Assembly (NCBI GenBank): GCA_030015575.1
Contig: CM057346.1
Coordinates: 558,130,315-558,194,314 of the forward strand
Origin: Agapanthus africanus
Taxonomy: Eukaryota; Streptophyta; Magnoliopsida; Asparagales; Amaryllidaceae
Length of the DNA stretch: 64,000 nt
Direction of reading: 5' to 3'
The notes below the pieces were generated by a model. That model was given only the letters and a program-made list of their open reading frames with translations. It did not search any database and had not been told where the DNA came from. The translations under genes and the position numbers were made by a program. This document shows, in pieces, positions 36,961 through 48,480 of the stretch (position 1 is the first letter of the stretch; the number at the start of each line of letters is the position of its first letter).

Positions 36961-37089
36961 AAAAGTCTTAGGAGGCAGATCTTAACCCTGAATCCTAAGC
37001 CATCGCTGCCCTGCAAGGAGACCAAGATAAATTCCCCGCAGAATGTATTCAATAAAAAGAGACACGCCATTGAGAAGAAAAATATGTCT

Positions 37090-37095
37090 TTTATT
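37090..37095 (-). terminator. poly(A) signal of the aORF of D
   Basis: AATAAA on the minus strand, about 110 bp beyond the aORF stop at 37205. Elements G and H show the same kind of spacing. Confidence 0.55.
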
Positions 37096-37204
37096 CATAA
37101 ACCAAAATGGATACAAAGTACAATTCATGAAAGAACAAAAAGAAAATACTCTCATTCAGGAATATGTACAAAAAGAAAGGAAAAGATACAAGTTTTCAAG
37201 CCGG

Positions 37205-37674
37205 CGGGCGATTTAGCAATTTTGCTAGCTCATCCTTCTGCTACTGGGCCACAGCTTCATGATTCAGGATCGCCAGAAGATGGGCCTCCGCCTGAGCCTG
37301 CTGGGCCTGATACGAGGCGAGCCGGCCTTCGAGCTCTTTCTCGGTAGCCTTGTGAGCCTCGACCCATTCGCGAGTGAACAAGGCAGCTTTTTCGAGGGCC
37401 ACCACCTCTCTGATAGACTCTTGAAGTACTCGCCAGAGTTCATACGCTTTGTTGGCTTTGACTGTAAGATTGGCCTAGAGCTCATGCAGTGCCTTAGAGG
37501 CCAGCTCCCTCTCCGAGAATTTACGGCCGAGCCTCTTCTCGCATGATACCATATTCGCCGCGCACCGCTCGATCAAGCCCCGTAAGCTCACCTTCGCAGC
37601 CACAGCCTCTGGAGTAGGACATGTACGCTCAAGAATGTATAAACAAACCTCTATTCGACGGCAATAGTCGATCT
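37205..37674 (-). pseudogene. last exon of the antisense ORF (aORF) of D
   Basis: A minus-strand frame starts after a likely 3' splice site (gtgcgtgtttcag) with IDYCRRIEVCLYILER. It runs through a Leu/Ala/Glu-rich coiled-coil stretch (KALHEL, WRVLQESIREVVALEKAALF, LASYQAQQAQAEAHLLAIL) to a TGA at about 37205. In-frame TAG codons near 37475 and 37230 break it. It sits between pol and the 3' LTR, antisense to D, where Tat elements carry extra ORFs. Upstream exons were not recognised in 37709-38350. Function is unknown. Confidence 0.6.
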
Positions 37675-38352
37675 GAAACACGCACACATCACCTGATATA
37701 GGAGGCAAAAAGGGAAATTTCCGATGCGGACCCTATCAGGCATGTATTTGCGACTATATGATATTCAAAAGAACTGATACCCAAAGCTCTGATGTGCATG
37801 CAACATAACGATAGTGCTTGCAATTAAAGAAAATTTCCATGGAGAAATATGAAGCTCATTTACGCAAGTAAGACGCACATACGAGTACCCGACAAACATG
37901 AAAATTCAACAGAAAAGCATACAACAGCCAAGGACAAAAAGAGTACATCGATTTAAGCATACTACACTACCGGGAAAAGATCGCCAAACAAGGGATCAGT
38001 GGCACAAGGGTGAAACGCTTGATGTGGATTTAAAATCCATAGAGTTTTTTTAAATGAAGGTTCTTCGATCGTTCAACATCATTACCTGAAAGGAAGAGTC
38101 TTTCCTGAACAGAGTTAAACTCTGAAAATTTTTCAAGGCAGAGAACTAAGCTCTGGAAAAAGAGAATTAAATTCTCAAAAGAAGAAAAGTTCTCAAAGGA
38201 GGAAGATGAGTAAAGTGGAGACTTTTCTGAAAGGATATGGGCATTTATAGGATGAGATGGAAAACGTTTCTTCTACTCTACTCCCAAGACAGATCCGATG
38301 GTCGCAAAAGTGACAGCGTTGCACTCACGTGCAGACACGTGAGAACAACACT
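37675..38352. other. region between aORF and 3' LTR of D
   Basis: By analogy with F, G and H this should hold the aORF promoter and early exons, on the minus strand. I could not identify a TATA box or exon with confidence. Palindromes like those of the LTR occur at 38110-38190 (aattaaattctc, gagttaaactc). Confidence 0.4.
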
Positions 38353-38363
38353 GTGGGGGCATT
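38353..38363 (+). other. polypurine tract of element D
   Basis: GTGGGGGCATT directly precedes the 3' LTR start TGTTCCCTG at 38364. The same form is seen in G and H (gagtggggggctaa). Confidence 0.85.
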
Positions 38364-41300
38364 TGTTCCCTGATTTAAATCAGGAAGAGATTCAGAAGAG
38401 ACATCACGTGCTCACACGTGACCGTGGTCACGTGTTGACATGTGATGGTTAAGCTGCGGCACAGAGCATATTTGTTCTCTGATCAAAAGTCATGAAGAAG
38501 CTTCAGAGGAAGCATCACGTGCTAGCACATGACCAGTGGTCACGTGTTGGCACGTGACATTTAAAGCAGCGGCACAAAGCACATTCATCCCCTGATTAAA
38601 AATCAAGAAAAAGCTTCAGAGGAGGCATCACGTGCTCACACGTGACCAGTGGTCATGTGTTGGCACGTGATGGCTGAGCAGCAGCAAGAGAACAGAGCGC
38701 AGAAGAAGAGAAGCCCATTCCAGGGGTCACGTGCCTATACGTGACCAGGGGTCACATGCCTACACGTGACCAGAGGTCACGTGGCCACATGTGACCTTCT
38801 TTAAAAGCCTTATTCTTTAACAGAATTAAATTCTGAGGGAAGATCCTTCAAATCTTTCCAAAATCGAGAAGGATTATTTGAAACCGTTGGATTAAAAATC
38901 TAAAGATGATTAAATATCACCAATTTATGGAAAAATCTTGGACTTGGAAAGATTTCCCCCTAAATCTAACCGAAATAACAAAGAGATATCTTTGGATTTA
39001 AAATCCAATGGTGAATAAAATTCACCTAACAATCTAAAGGCCCAGATTAATGATAAATATAAATCAAATCTCTCAATGAGAGATTTACTAAGCAGATTGA
39101 TTCTTTTCTTTCTTCTATAAATAGGAGCCAAGAAAAGAAGAGGGGGGACTTTGGACCTTTTCTTTTGATACACAGAGAGAGAGAGATATAGAGCCTTTGA
39201 TTCTCTGCAAAAGGAAAACCTTAGGTAAGAAAAGGAAAGGGAGGCTTCAGAAGAGAATTTAATTTTCAAAAGAGTTTAACTCTTATATAAAGAAAAGAAC
39301 TTAGTTCTTTTCTCTGGTTGAGGATCTGCATAGTGCACATCTCCTCATGAATTGAGAATTTAATTCTCATTGGGTTGAGATCCTGCCATGCAGATCTAAA
39401 ACACAGAGGAGGAACTGAGTTTTGAGAATTTAATTCTCACAGAATGATAGGAATTCAATTCCTTTGAGATAAAATTAGGGTTCAACCCTATGTTATAGGA
39501 ATTTAATTCCTTCAAAATGAATAGAATAAGGGTTTAACCCTAATTAAGAACATAATTCTCTCAAACTCACAGGAATTTAATTCCCTTAAAAAAGAAATTA
39601 GGGTTTAACCCTATTTAAGAATATAATTCTTCAGAAGAAAACAGGAATTTAATTCCTCTAAAGTTTATTGTTAGGGTTTGACCCTATGAAGAATTTAATT
39701 CTTAAAAGGTGAACAAATCTTTAAGACATGAAAAAACCAGAGTCACGTGCTACCACGTGACCCATGCAAAGATCCATAGAAAAGAACTTTGAGGCAATGC
39801 CTCACGTGCCCCACGTGACCCCTAAAGCACACAAAGAAAAGGCAGAAGAAACAGAAAAGAGCTCTAGGGCGCTCTCACGTGCTACCACGTGACCCCTTGG
39901 CTGAAGCTTTAACAGACAAACACCCAAATTCCCATCACGTGACAGCATGTGATACTTCAAAGTATTCAATACTTTTGACTGAATAAAACAAGAGGAATCA
40001 GGGCGCTCTCACGTGTCCACACGTGACCCCTCTCTCCTTAGTTTTTAACACTAATCTGGAGATTTTGTCCCCAGTGTTTAACACTGATTTTCTTAGTGTT
40101 TAACACTAATTTGAAAACTCTGTTTCCAGTGTTTAACACTGATTTGCTTTAGTGTTTAACACTAATTTGAAATCTCTGTTTGCAGTGTTTAACACTGATT
40201 TGCCTTAGTGTTTAACACTAATTTGAAAGTTTTGTTGCTAGTGTTCAACATTGGTTATCTTTTAGTGTTTAACACTGACTTTTTAATCTTATTCCCAGTG
40301 TTCAACACTGTTGGGCTCTAGTGTTTAACACTAGCTTTAGCCCAATTGGCTAAGTTTCCAGAGGCAAAGCCTCTCCTTCAATAGACCAACAGATGGTCAA
40401 TATTAAACATGATTGGACTTAGCCCAAGAAGGCCATAAGTCCTCAATTCAAACTTAACTGGGCCAATGGGCTCATAATATAATTAATTGGTCTTGGTTCC
40501 AAATTGGGTCAAAGATCATTTAATCTACCTTGGTTTAAGGGTACATCTCTTCACTCCTTTGATTTTTGGCGTTGTAATTCCTCAACGTCTTCAAAGAGGT
40601 GACGGGTCCCGATGACCACACATTGATATGGACTGTGGGGTCCTTAAACTCACGGACTATGAGGTCCTTAACCTTGACCGTAATGTCTTAAAACTAACGC
40701 CGGACTGTGGGGTCCTTAAACCCTCGGACTATGACGTCCTTAACCTTGATCGGAATGTCTTAAAACTAACAACGGACTATGACGTCCTTAACCTTGACCG
40801 TGATGTCTTAAAACTAACATCGGACTGTGGAGTCCTTAAATCCACGGATTACGACGTCCTTAACCTTAACCGCAATGTCTTAAAACTAACACTGGACCGC
40901 AATGTCCTTAAACTACCTATTGACCGCAATGTCACTAAACTAAACAACAGAGCTCCCCTAATCGCTCTCTTATCGGATCTAAACGATCCCGTTAAGTTGA
41001 TCTTAGTCTAAAACTAGACTAACGTATCCTTAACAAACGTTTAAGTCGATCTTAGTCTCAAACGAGACCAACGTATCCTTAAACCCAAACTCCCAAAGCC
41101 AAATCTAAGATAATACGGATTTGGACTAGTCCACGCCCTACGGGCGACGACATAACTCAGTCTCCGTATACAATCCACGGGCAACCAAACACAAATTAAA
41201 CACACACGACACAAAGTGACCATCTGGAGAAGAAGAAAGTGGTTACCGCAATGCGGTAGCGTAATTAACTGCAAGGGCTTGCGCCTGCAGGGAAGAGCGT

Positions 41301-41496
41301 CCCCACAATCAAAAACCCCTCAAGCGAAGGGGAATCTGACGAAGTCTGCTATATCGGACGCATCCGTTTAAACCTTCGATACATGGTGCCATAAATCAAC
41401 TTGGCATCTTCGGAGAGGTAGATGGATAGCACCAATTAGCATCTGCTTCGAATTTCAGGCAAGTCGTCAGTCTTGGCCGACTTTCCGAGGGGAACA
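38364..41496 (+). mobile_element. 3' LTR of element D
   Basis: 3133 bp, about 98% like LTR1 by eye. The 25-bp excess is an extra gtcacatgcctacacgtgac-type unit near 38745. Many differences from LTR1 are transitions at CpG in CACGTG boxes. Confidence 0.93.
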
Positions 41497-44087
41497 CCCC
41501 CGCTCTCTTTGTCTATATATATTTCCTAACAAAATCCTTTCTCTCCAATCTAATCTAATCTCTTTCAGCAGATTCTCTTTCTCAAATCTACTCTCTCTTT
41601 AATTATTTTTCTACAAACCTATATACATACATACATATATATATTTAAAGATATTTTGTTATGATAGTTTAACTGAAAATATATTTTAGTTGTTTGATAT
41701 CATAAAATCCTATATATATAACTAATTATATTTATTTTCATTAACCCATAACCATATACATATCTACATATATTTTCACTATATACTAATATGTATATAT
41801 ACGTATACTTTTCTATTATTCTAACTATATACAAACTAATATGTATATATACAACTTTTCTAATATCTTATAGAAATATATAACAATCCATCATATCTCT
41901 TTTTTATAAAATTAAATCCAAATCTCATCTCATCAGAATATTTCTCTCTCCAATTATAATAATCTCTCCAATCTTTAACAATATCTCTCTTCCCTATAAA
42001 TAACAACCTAATTATTATCATTTCTCCCCTTCTCATATAAATCAACCTTCTCTTTTTCCCATCACAATATTTTCTTCTTCTTCAAAATTAGCCGAGCAAT
42101 CAAACCTTGGAGTTGTTCTTCGTGTCGTCGTGTTTATCTGTCTCCGAGGCAAGTACTCTTACTCTTTTATTTTTTTTAGTCGATGCAACATCAGCAATTC
42201 TCTAAATAAATTATTAACTTACAATATTTAAATAAAATTGTAATATTCTGCCGCTTTATTAATATATCTTATAATACTTGTACATATGATAAAAAACCCA
42301 AGATCTAAAATACCTATTAATCCTTTCATCAAGTGAACAACTGTAAAAGTGCAAGCGTAATAAAATAACTTTTAACATGTAAATGTGGTTTAATATATAA
42401 AAAGCTTTATAAGTAATTATATGTTTCTGTTGCAACAATATTGGTATACACTAGCATGCAAAATGTCAACACTTATATCCTAATCTAAAACATAAAAATA
42501 TATCATTATTACTGTTAATCAATAAACGCTTTGGGCTTAATATTTTATATATATAAATTAAACTTTCTACATTATCACTCCTTATAATATCGCTGCACTC
42601 TATGTGCCCTAGTCATATAAATTATTTTGATACTATAATTTTTATTAATATTTTCTATTATCACATGATTATAAAACTTATTATTAGCACTTACATGATG
42701 ACTAGTCAATCTGTCATTTATTTTATCTTACTTATTATTATCTCGTAATTATACTATTACCACTATCCGTTTTATGCATTTGTAATTTGTCACTCCTATT
42801 TAACTGTATTAACCCTTTAAAACCTTATTTCAGTTTATTATTCTTTTCAATAAATAAACCCGGATGTCAAATACAGATGCTTGCATATTTATGTTGAATC
42901 TTGTTTACATTTTTGACCTTATCATATCCTATCGTCTATATTTAATATTTTACTTGAGACTATCATTGTCGGCATGCTTGAAAAACCTTAACATGCTATT
43001 CTTGTTTATGGACACTATCATTTTATAACTACTATACTTGACATGACATGACTACTCATTGTTCCAGATTACTCATATTAAAACGAGTTCTCTAATTTGA
43101 ATGCTGAATTACATGACATGACATAATCTATACTGTTTACAAGTTTCTTTTTTTATACAATTAACATGATATTATAAGTTCCAGTCTTTTCAGCATTCTT
43201 AATTATTGATCCAGACATTACCATAGTAGCTATAAATACACGGGTGTTCGGGTAGTTTGAGTGTGCGTTCGTACAGCAGGATCTCAGGAGTCCCATGCCG
43301 GCAGCTCGTACTGGGCTATATCGGTCTCATGTTTACAGCTCGTACTGGGCTATATCGGTCGCTTGTTCATTCCACAGTTGAGCCCGTGTTTCCTAGCCCC
43401 TGAAGCACCACTCTTGGGTTAGGAATACTCCTGCAGAGGTTGACGCACACACTCAAGCTTACGATAGAGTAGTTTACCTTTTAGTGACCAGTTAGGTTAT
43501 GACTTAACCTCTTTACCTGTTTGTTCATAGTAGTAATGTATCTATTTATATATATCTGTTTTTACTTGTGCACACGGGCTTTACTACATTCACTTATTCA
43601 TGTTATCATACCATACACATACCTTATACGTTGAGTACTTGCTGGGATGTTCTGACATCCCTGAGATTTGCCATCTCAGATTTAGAGACAGATTTTCAGG
43701 CCGAGCAGGACTGCATCGACTATCAGGACTTTGTCGAAGATCAATAGCCCGTAGGTTTATTTTCCTTTTCAGTTAGTTTTTAGTATATGCGCCCTTATGG
43801 GACATTAGGACTTATGTATCTCTTTTGGATCTTGTTTTTATTTCGAATCTATTGTATCAGATCTTTATTTGCATCAATTATCAGGTGGACCTTTTTTTAG
43901 TATTCTTTGTGGTTTCTTTGCAGCATGATTATTAGTATTATCCCTTTTAGTTTTGGATTTTATTTTGACAGGTTAATCTAGACAGCCTTATGTGACTATG
44001 GAAGGATCTTTTCTTACCGTAGGTAGGACGGCTGGCCTTCGTTGCTCTCCGTATTCCGTATTTTGGGAAGCGGAGCGTGACAGGCGC

Positions 44088-44249
44088 ACCCTCTTTAATG
44101 CAGAGATCTCTCCCCTGATCCCCTAGCATCATCTAGAAAATATAACAGATTGCCCGGGAACATGCCCGACGATATCTTTGAAAAGGAGCTCACCTCGGAT
44201 GACCCGGCAGACCACTCGCGACCCAACCCGTCAGCTGGTCGGGACGACA
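44088..44249 (+). mobile_element. 3' end of the internal region of Tat element F
   Basis: This continues F after solo LTR C (TSD ggcgc at 44083-44087) up to the PPT. It is presumed upstream sequence of the antisense ORF. I see no gene. Confidence 0.6.
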
Positions 44250-44260
44250 GTGGGGGGCTA
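44250..44260 (+). other. polypurine tract of element F
   Basis: GTGGGGGGCTA is followed by LTR start TGATGATGC at 44262. It is the same PPT type as G and H. Confidence 0.8.
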
Positions 44261-44261
44261 A

Positions 44262-44996
44262 TGATGATGCTCGATATCGGTGATCTCCCAGACTATGAGA
44301 CATGGCAGATGACGTGTCCCAGGGCATGCAAGAAAGGATCTACAGTGGTCGACCGGACCACTCTTGTGCCCGTCCCACAAACAAGCGCTGGCTCACCTCT
44401 AAGCCCCCGGCACAATTGGCATCCTTGGCCTCACAGCTCGTCTCTGGGCTACCACGGAACCAAGATATCTCGGCTCTCTCGCTCGTCTGCGAACTCTCCC
44501 GCCGAGGTCATCTTCCTCGATCTCATCGACCGACCAACGGCACTGCTCACAGGCGCAACCGCCATCCTGCGAATCTTGCCATGTGCGAGATATCCGCCGG
44601 CCACATCCCACGTTCTACGCCATCACGACCCCCCATTAATGAGCCTGTCTCGCCATTAATGGGAGGTCCCGCTCATCACGCGGGCGTGACGTCGGGAGCG
44701 TAACGGCCGGCATGATTCTCGTGCCTGCCCTGCCTGCTGCCACCGTTATATAAACCCCTTCTTCAGACAGTCCAAGTAAGCCATTTTTACTCCACTAAGC
44801 CGCTACTCTGCTCGGATTTCCTCTCTAACTTGACCGTTGAGGGGTCCTCGGTGGTAAAACCACGCCGGGACTTCCTTGCAGGTAGCTCGGCGCAAACAAC
44901 CTCAAACCCATTAAGATCCACACACTTCAGGAGCCAGCCTCCAGATCAAATTTCAGCCGTCCATCGTCGCCATCAGCAGATCAGCGGAAGGTAACA
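44262..44996 (+). mobile_element. 3' LTR of Tat element F
   Basis: About 735 bp, the same size as the LTRs of G, H and I (733-736 bp), and related to them over much of its length (start tgatgatgctcgatatcgg; gggtcctcggtggtaaaacc near 44850). A TATA box tatataaa is at 44747-44754, followed by acccc as in I. The end at ggtaaca is inferred. The next bases, ttggcgcggaacca, look like a PBS, which would mean a tandem LTR arrangement, or chance. Confidence 0.7.
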
Positions 44997-45204
44997 TCTT
45001 GGCGCGGAACCACCCCGTGTCACCATCCGAACAAGTATTATGTGCATTGTGAAGTTATGGCGTAGCGGCAACATCGACATTTGCAAGCCTTTATCCTATG
45101 AGGAAGCGGGGGCTGCAAGTGGCCTTTCTCATGGGCCAGTCGGGTCAGGAGCCTAACTGCAAAATAGCCAGCGGGTCTCACTGGCTCATGTGAAAGGCCA
45201 CTGC
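44997..45204. other. flanking sequence with a 25-30 bp inverted repeat
   Basis: Unassigned sequence between F and G. The right part forms a hairpin. Arm 45113-45138 (gcaagtggcctttctcatgg...) pairs with 45180-45204 (actggctcatgtgaaaggcc...) with few mismatches around a loop of about 41 bases. G inserted at the very end of the right arm. The first bases after G (53518, agttttggg) could extend the arm by a few bases. Confidence 0.7.
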
Positions 45205-45938
45205 TGATGGAGGTCCTTTTCAGATCTCCTTCAGATGTTGTCTTTCGTCGATCTCCTGGTGGATTCTGGAGGGGATCCCCTGTTGTGTATGGGTTTCAAT
45301 GGGTTTTTAGGAGATTTGGTGATTAGAGGAGTTTGACGCCAAGTAGCTGCAAAGAAGTCCCGGGGTGGCTTGATACCACCGAGGACCCTCCGACGATCAA
45401 GTTAGTACTAGATCCGAGCAGCGTAACGGCTAAGTGGAGTAAAAATGGCTTACTTGACCCTTCGGTGATGGGGGCTTATGTAGTGGTGGAGGCATGCAGC
45501 AGCAGGCGCGAGGATCTCGCCGGCAGTTACGCTCTCGACGTCACACCCGCGTAGAGAGAGGATCGCCCATGAATGGGGATCGTGAAGGCGTGGAACGCGG
45601 GATGTTGCTGGCGGAGAATCCGCGCACGGGGAGATTTGCGGAGCTGCGGTTACGCCAGTGAGCGGCGGAACTGGTCGGAAGACCGAGTAAGATGGCCCCG
45701 GCAAAGGGGCTCGGAGTCGAGCGAGAAGGCCGAGGGGACTCAGTCTTGTGGCAGCTCAGGGCGAGCTGAGAGACCGAGGAGGCCAATCTGTAGGGAGCAC
45801 TTGGAGGGCTAGCTTGTGCTGGCCGGTCAGTTACAGGGGTGGCCGGGTCGGCCTTTGTAGGCCCTTTCTTCTGAGTTCTAGGACGTGCCGTCCTCCACAT
45901 GTCCTGATCATGGGGATTGCCAATATCGAGCATTACCA
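45205..45938 (-). mobile_element. 3' LTR of element G
   Basis: 734 bp. Minus-strand start TGGTAATGCTCG, end CCTCCATCA. In the TATA position it reads ctacataagcccc where I and H have ctatataaacccc. Confidence 0.9.
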
Positions 45939-45952
45939 TTAGCCCCCCACTC
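45939..45952 (-). other. polypurine tract of element G
   Basis: Minus-strand GAGTGGGGGGCTAA adjoins the LTR start. Confidence 0.88.
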
Positions 45953-46307
45953 TTGTCCCGACCAGCTAGCGGGTCGGGTCAGGAGTGGACTGCCGTGCCG
46001 CCCAGGGTGAGCTCCCTCCTAAGGTTTCATCGGGACGCGTCCCCGGGCCGTGAGCTATCTTTTCCGCTAGCGAATCAGGGTGAAATCCCTGCATTTAAGG
46101 AGGGTGCGTCGGTTTATGTATCTTGCCTTTAAAGTGACGGTCCGCGTGTCGAGCGCCGATTGGCTGACGCGACGTGTGCAGACCTGAGACGCCTGAAAGG
46201 GTGCGGTCCAGTGTAGGGACGACAGGTGGAGCAATCTGAGCCGTCTGGTTGTGAGGAGGCATTTCGGCGGGAGACGAAGGGCACCGTTGGATGAGGTTGC
46301 TCGTGGC

Positions 46308-46317
46308 GATAAATAGG
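46308..46317 (+). promoter_or_regulatory. TATA box of the aORF of G
   Basis: gataaataggggtgagg is shared with H (58718), with matching sequence over more than 300 bp upstream, including a gggacgacaggtggagcaat block. It lies about 95 bp before the ATG at 46404. Confidence 0.65.
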
Positions 46318-46403
46318 GGTGAGGCCTGTTCCATAGCCCTTAATCCTTCATCTCACCTTCCTTCTAATCTTTGGATGCTCGGCGCTCCTCTTCTTGGGGA
46401 TAC

Positions 46404-47536
46404 ATGGTTCGTTCCCACTCTTTGGGTCGCTCGTTCCAGAGGGAGGTCCGCGACGCGGCCGTGCCCCTGGCTGGCCCAGGTTCTTCGTCGAATGTTCTGC
46501 CGGCGACAGGGTCATCCACCCTGTTGGCGGCTCCTGGGGATTTTTCCGGCGGCGGTCAGAAGCGCCCGCGGTCATCCGAGCCCTAGACGGGAGACGGAGG
46601 GGGGCGAGGACGGGGTCCCCCTTAAGAGGAAAAGGACAATCTCTCGTGCGTCACCGTCAATGGTCCCTGAAAAGATCCCCGTCCAGGAGGGAGAGGCTGT
46701 CTTCATGGTTCCATCCGGGCTTTCCATTGCCTCCGGCTTGCTCGCCGGGATGGAAGAGTCAGCAGGAGGGAGACATCCGTGCGGCACCCTGAGGGCCCAG
46801 ATGGAGGCCATAGCCCACGGGGCGGTCCAGGTACGAACCCCTTCATGCGTTGTTTTTGGCCTTCCTTTCTTTGGCTCGAGCGACTCCTGGTTTCTCATCC
46901 GCTCCCTGCCAGGTCCTTCAACACTGCGCTATTGCCGCTCGTATGGAAGCTTAGGGAGCATTCCACGCACCGAGCCCGGTAGAAGCACTCCTTTCGGAGG
47001 TCGAGATCCTGCGGCGTGACCTGTGCCTGGAGAAGGTTAGGGCCGATGTCCTGGAAGCCCGTGCAGAGTCTGCAAAGCTTGCCAATTAAGCAAATCAGGG
47101 CATCCGCCGTCGCCTGAGTGCATCTCTCCGGGCGGCCGAGAGGAAGCTGGCGGACCTGGCCGATCGCTTCGTGACCATGGAGAAGGAGAGGGATGCCAGC
47201 CGGAGGGATGCTGAGGCGGCGCTTCTGTCAGCTCAGGCCACTGAGGTCCGGGCCAGGAAAGTCGTGGCCGATTACAAGGTGTCAGAGCAGTTTTATGTCG
47301 AGCTCGGTGAGTATTCTGCCGTCGCGTGGAATAAGCCTCTGGATGCCGTGAAGGAGCAGCTTCCCGATTTCGCCGATGGCGAGCTCCATGCTCGGGTCCC
47401 GCTCCCGGTGCAAGGCCTCCAGCTGACACCGATGGGGGACATGAGGCACGCCCCTGGTGGCAGAACTTCCGGTGGTGAAGCCCCCAGCGATGAGGGAAGC
47501 GAGGCGCGGGGGGGTTTGCGACTTAGGTCTTTTTGA
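46404..47536 (+). pseudogene. antisense ORF (aORF) of G, N-terminal domain lost
   Basis: Antisense to pol. ATG at 46404. Exon up to 46830 corresponds to exon 2 of H (VPSGLS, then SAGGRHPCGTLRAQMEAIAHGAVQ). A GT-AG intron of 82 bp lies at 46831-46912, then an exon starting VLQH as in H. The C-terminal part is coiled coil, then DAVKEQLPDFADGELHAR (about 47341-47394), like H. The gypsy-transposon domain encoded by exon 1 of H is absent. A stop at 46584 with a frame change, TAG near 46952 and TAA near 47087 break the frame. An AATAAA at 47625 follows. Function is unknown; H is the better copy. Confidence 0.75.
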
Positions 47537-47624
47537 TATTTCCTCATCCCCTTTTTGTAAGCCTCCGGGTAGTTTGTTAGGCTGGGGAGCCCGAAGTACC
47601 CTTTTTAAAGACTGTGCATTTGAT

Positions 47625-47630
47625 AATAAA
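47625..47630 (+). terminator. poly(A) signal of the aORF of G
   Basis: aataaaacttcttctttgg, matching aataaaacttttctttctttgg in H, about 90 bp after the stop. Confidence 0.65.
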
Positions 47631-47789
47631 ACTTCTTCTTTGGTTTCATCGGTCTACACTTTATCTTCTGTTTGTGCTGCTGGGCTTTCATGTCAGGTGG
47701 GTCATCTGTTCAGCGATCGTCCGTCGAGTTGAGTTCGATCACTTGCCAAGCGTTGCCGAGGATGGACGGAAGCTGCCCCGTTGCCCTTA

Positions 47790-48480
47790 GGCGAGGGCTT
47801 CAGATCCTTCAGGACGGGGACCGAGCAGGGTTACTGCCTAGTGCCTCTTGGCGGGGACTTTTTGATCCTAGGCATTGTGATAAGGAAGCTACCCGCCGGG
47901 AATAACTGGGCAGGAATGACCGGGCAATGAAGCCGCGCGGTTGCCTCTTGCGAGGGCTCCGATCCTTCAGGATGGGGACCGAGCAGGGTTACTGCCCAGT
48001 GTCTCTAGGCGAGGATTTTGATCCCGGTCGGTTGTGGTAGGATGCTACCAGCCGGGGATAGCTGAGCAAGGACTCGACTGCCTCTGGGAGGACTTTGGTC
48101 CTTAGCGTGGGAGGGGCTGTAGAAGCCTACCAAGGACCCTTGGCCGGGCAGCGTTACTTCCCAGTGCCTCTTGACGAGGGCTTTTGTCCTGCAGGATAGC
48201 CGAGCGAGGGATCCTCGGGCTCGACAGCCTCTGGGAGGGTTTTCTGATCCCCGGCGTTGCGGCAGGCAAGCTGCCCACCGGGATAGCCGAGCGACGGTTG
48301 GGCTCGACTGCCTCTGGGAGGGCTTTCCGATCCCTGACGTTGCGGTAGGGGAGTTACCCGCCAGGGATAACCGTGCAGTGTAGCTGCTGGGTTGCCTCTA
48401 AGGAGGACTTTGGTCCTTAGCATCGGGGGGCTGTAGGAAGCCCACTAAGGATAATCGGGCAGTGAGGCTGCGCGGCCGCC
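47790..48480 (+). repeat. nested-hairpin array between aORF and pol of G
   Basis: Imperfect repeats of about 80-105 bp with tgcctct(g/t)ggg/agg...gatcc boxes. At least five units fold into an outer and an inner stem: GGTCCTT/AAGGACC (48097/48132) with GGCT/AGCC; ATCCCTG/CAGGGAT (48330/48362) with GGTA/TACC; TCCTTAG/CTAAGGA (48414/48445) with GGGCT/AGCCC; ATCCC-GG/CCGGGAT (48247/48278) with GGCAG/CTGCC; and GGTAG/CTACC near 48035. Stem sequence changes between units, pairing is kept. H has shorter relics at 61255-61480. Confidence 0.85.

Larger units (their letters stand above)
10371..41496 (+). mobile_element. giant Tat-lineage LTR retrotransposon D (contains element E)
   Basis: D has LTRs of 3108 bp (10371-13478) and 3133 bp (38364-41496), both starting TGTTCCCTG and ending GGGGAACA, and a target duplication ccccc at 10366-10370 and 41497-41501. 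Without E it is about 20.4 kb, in the size range of Ogre-type elements. The order is gag, zinc modules, protease, RT, RNase H, archaeal-type RNase H and integrase, which with an antisense ORF before the 3' LTR fits the Tat lineage. All coding parts carry stops or frameshifts. The LTRs differ by about 2% by eye, plus one 25-bp duplication in LTR2, so insertion is fairly recent. Confidence 0.92.
9780..44082 (+). mobile_element. Tekay-like solo LTR C, split by element D
   Basis: The LTR is in two parts, 9780-10370 and 41502-44082, about 3172 bp in all. It starts TGTAACATCC and ends GCGGAGCGTGACA. A perfect 5-bp target duplication ggcgc lies at 9775-9779 and 44083-44087. The last 35 bp resemble the LTR end of element E (ccgtattttgggaagcgg), so it is a relative of E. 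No internal region, PBS or PPT is present, so unequal LTR recombination probably removed the rest. The right part is AT-rich to about 43240 and then holds a duplicated tcgtactgggctatatcgg motif (43307-43358). No genes are seen in it. Confidence 0.85.

Noticed and set aside
45740..45945. Plus-strand frames inside the LTR of G (and matching frames in the LTRs of H and I)
   Set aside because: They overlap LTR sequence on both strands and show no domain; frames are not kept between LTR copies.
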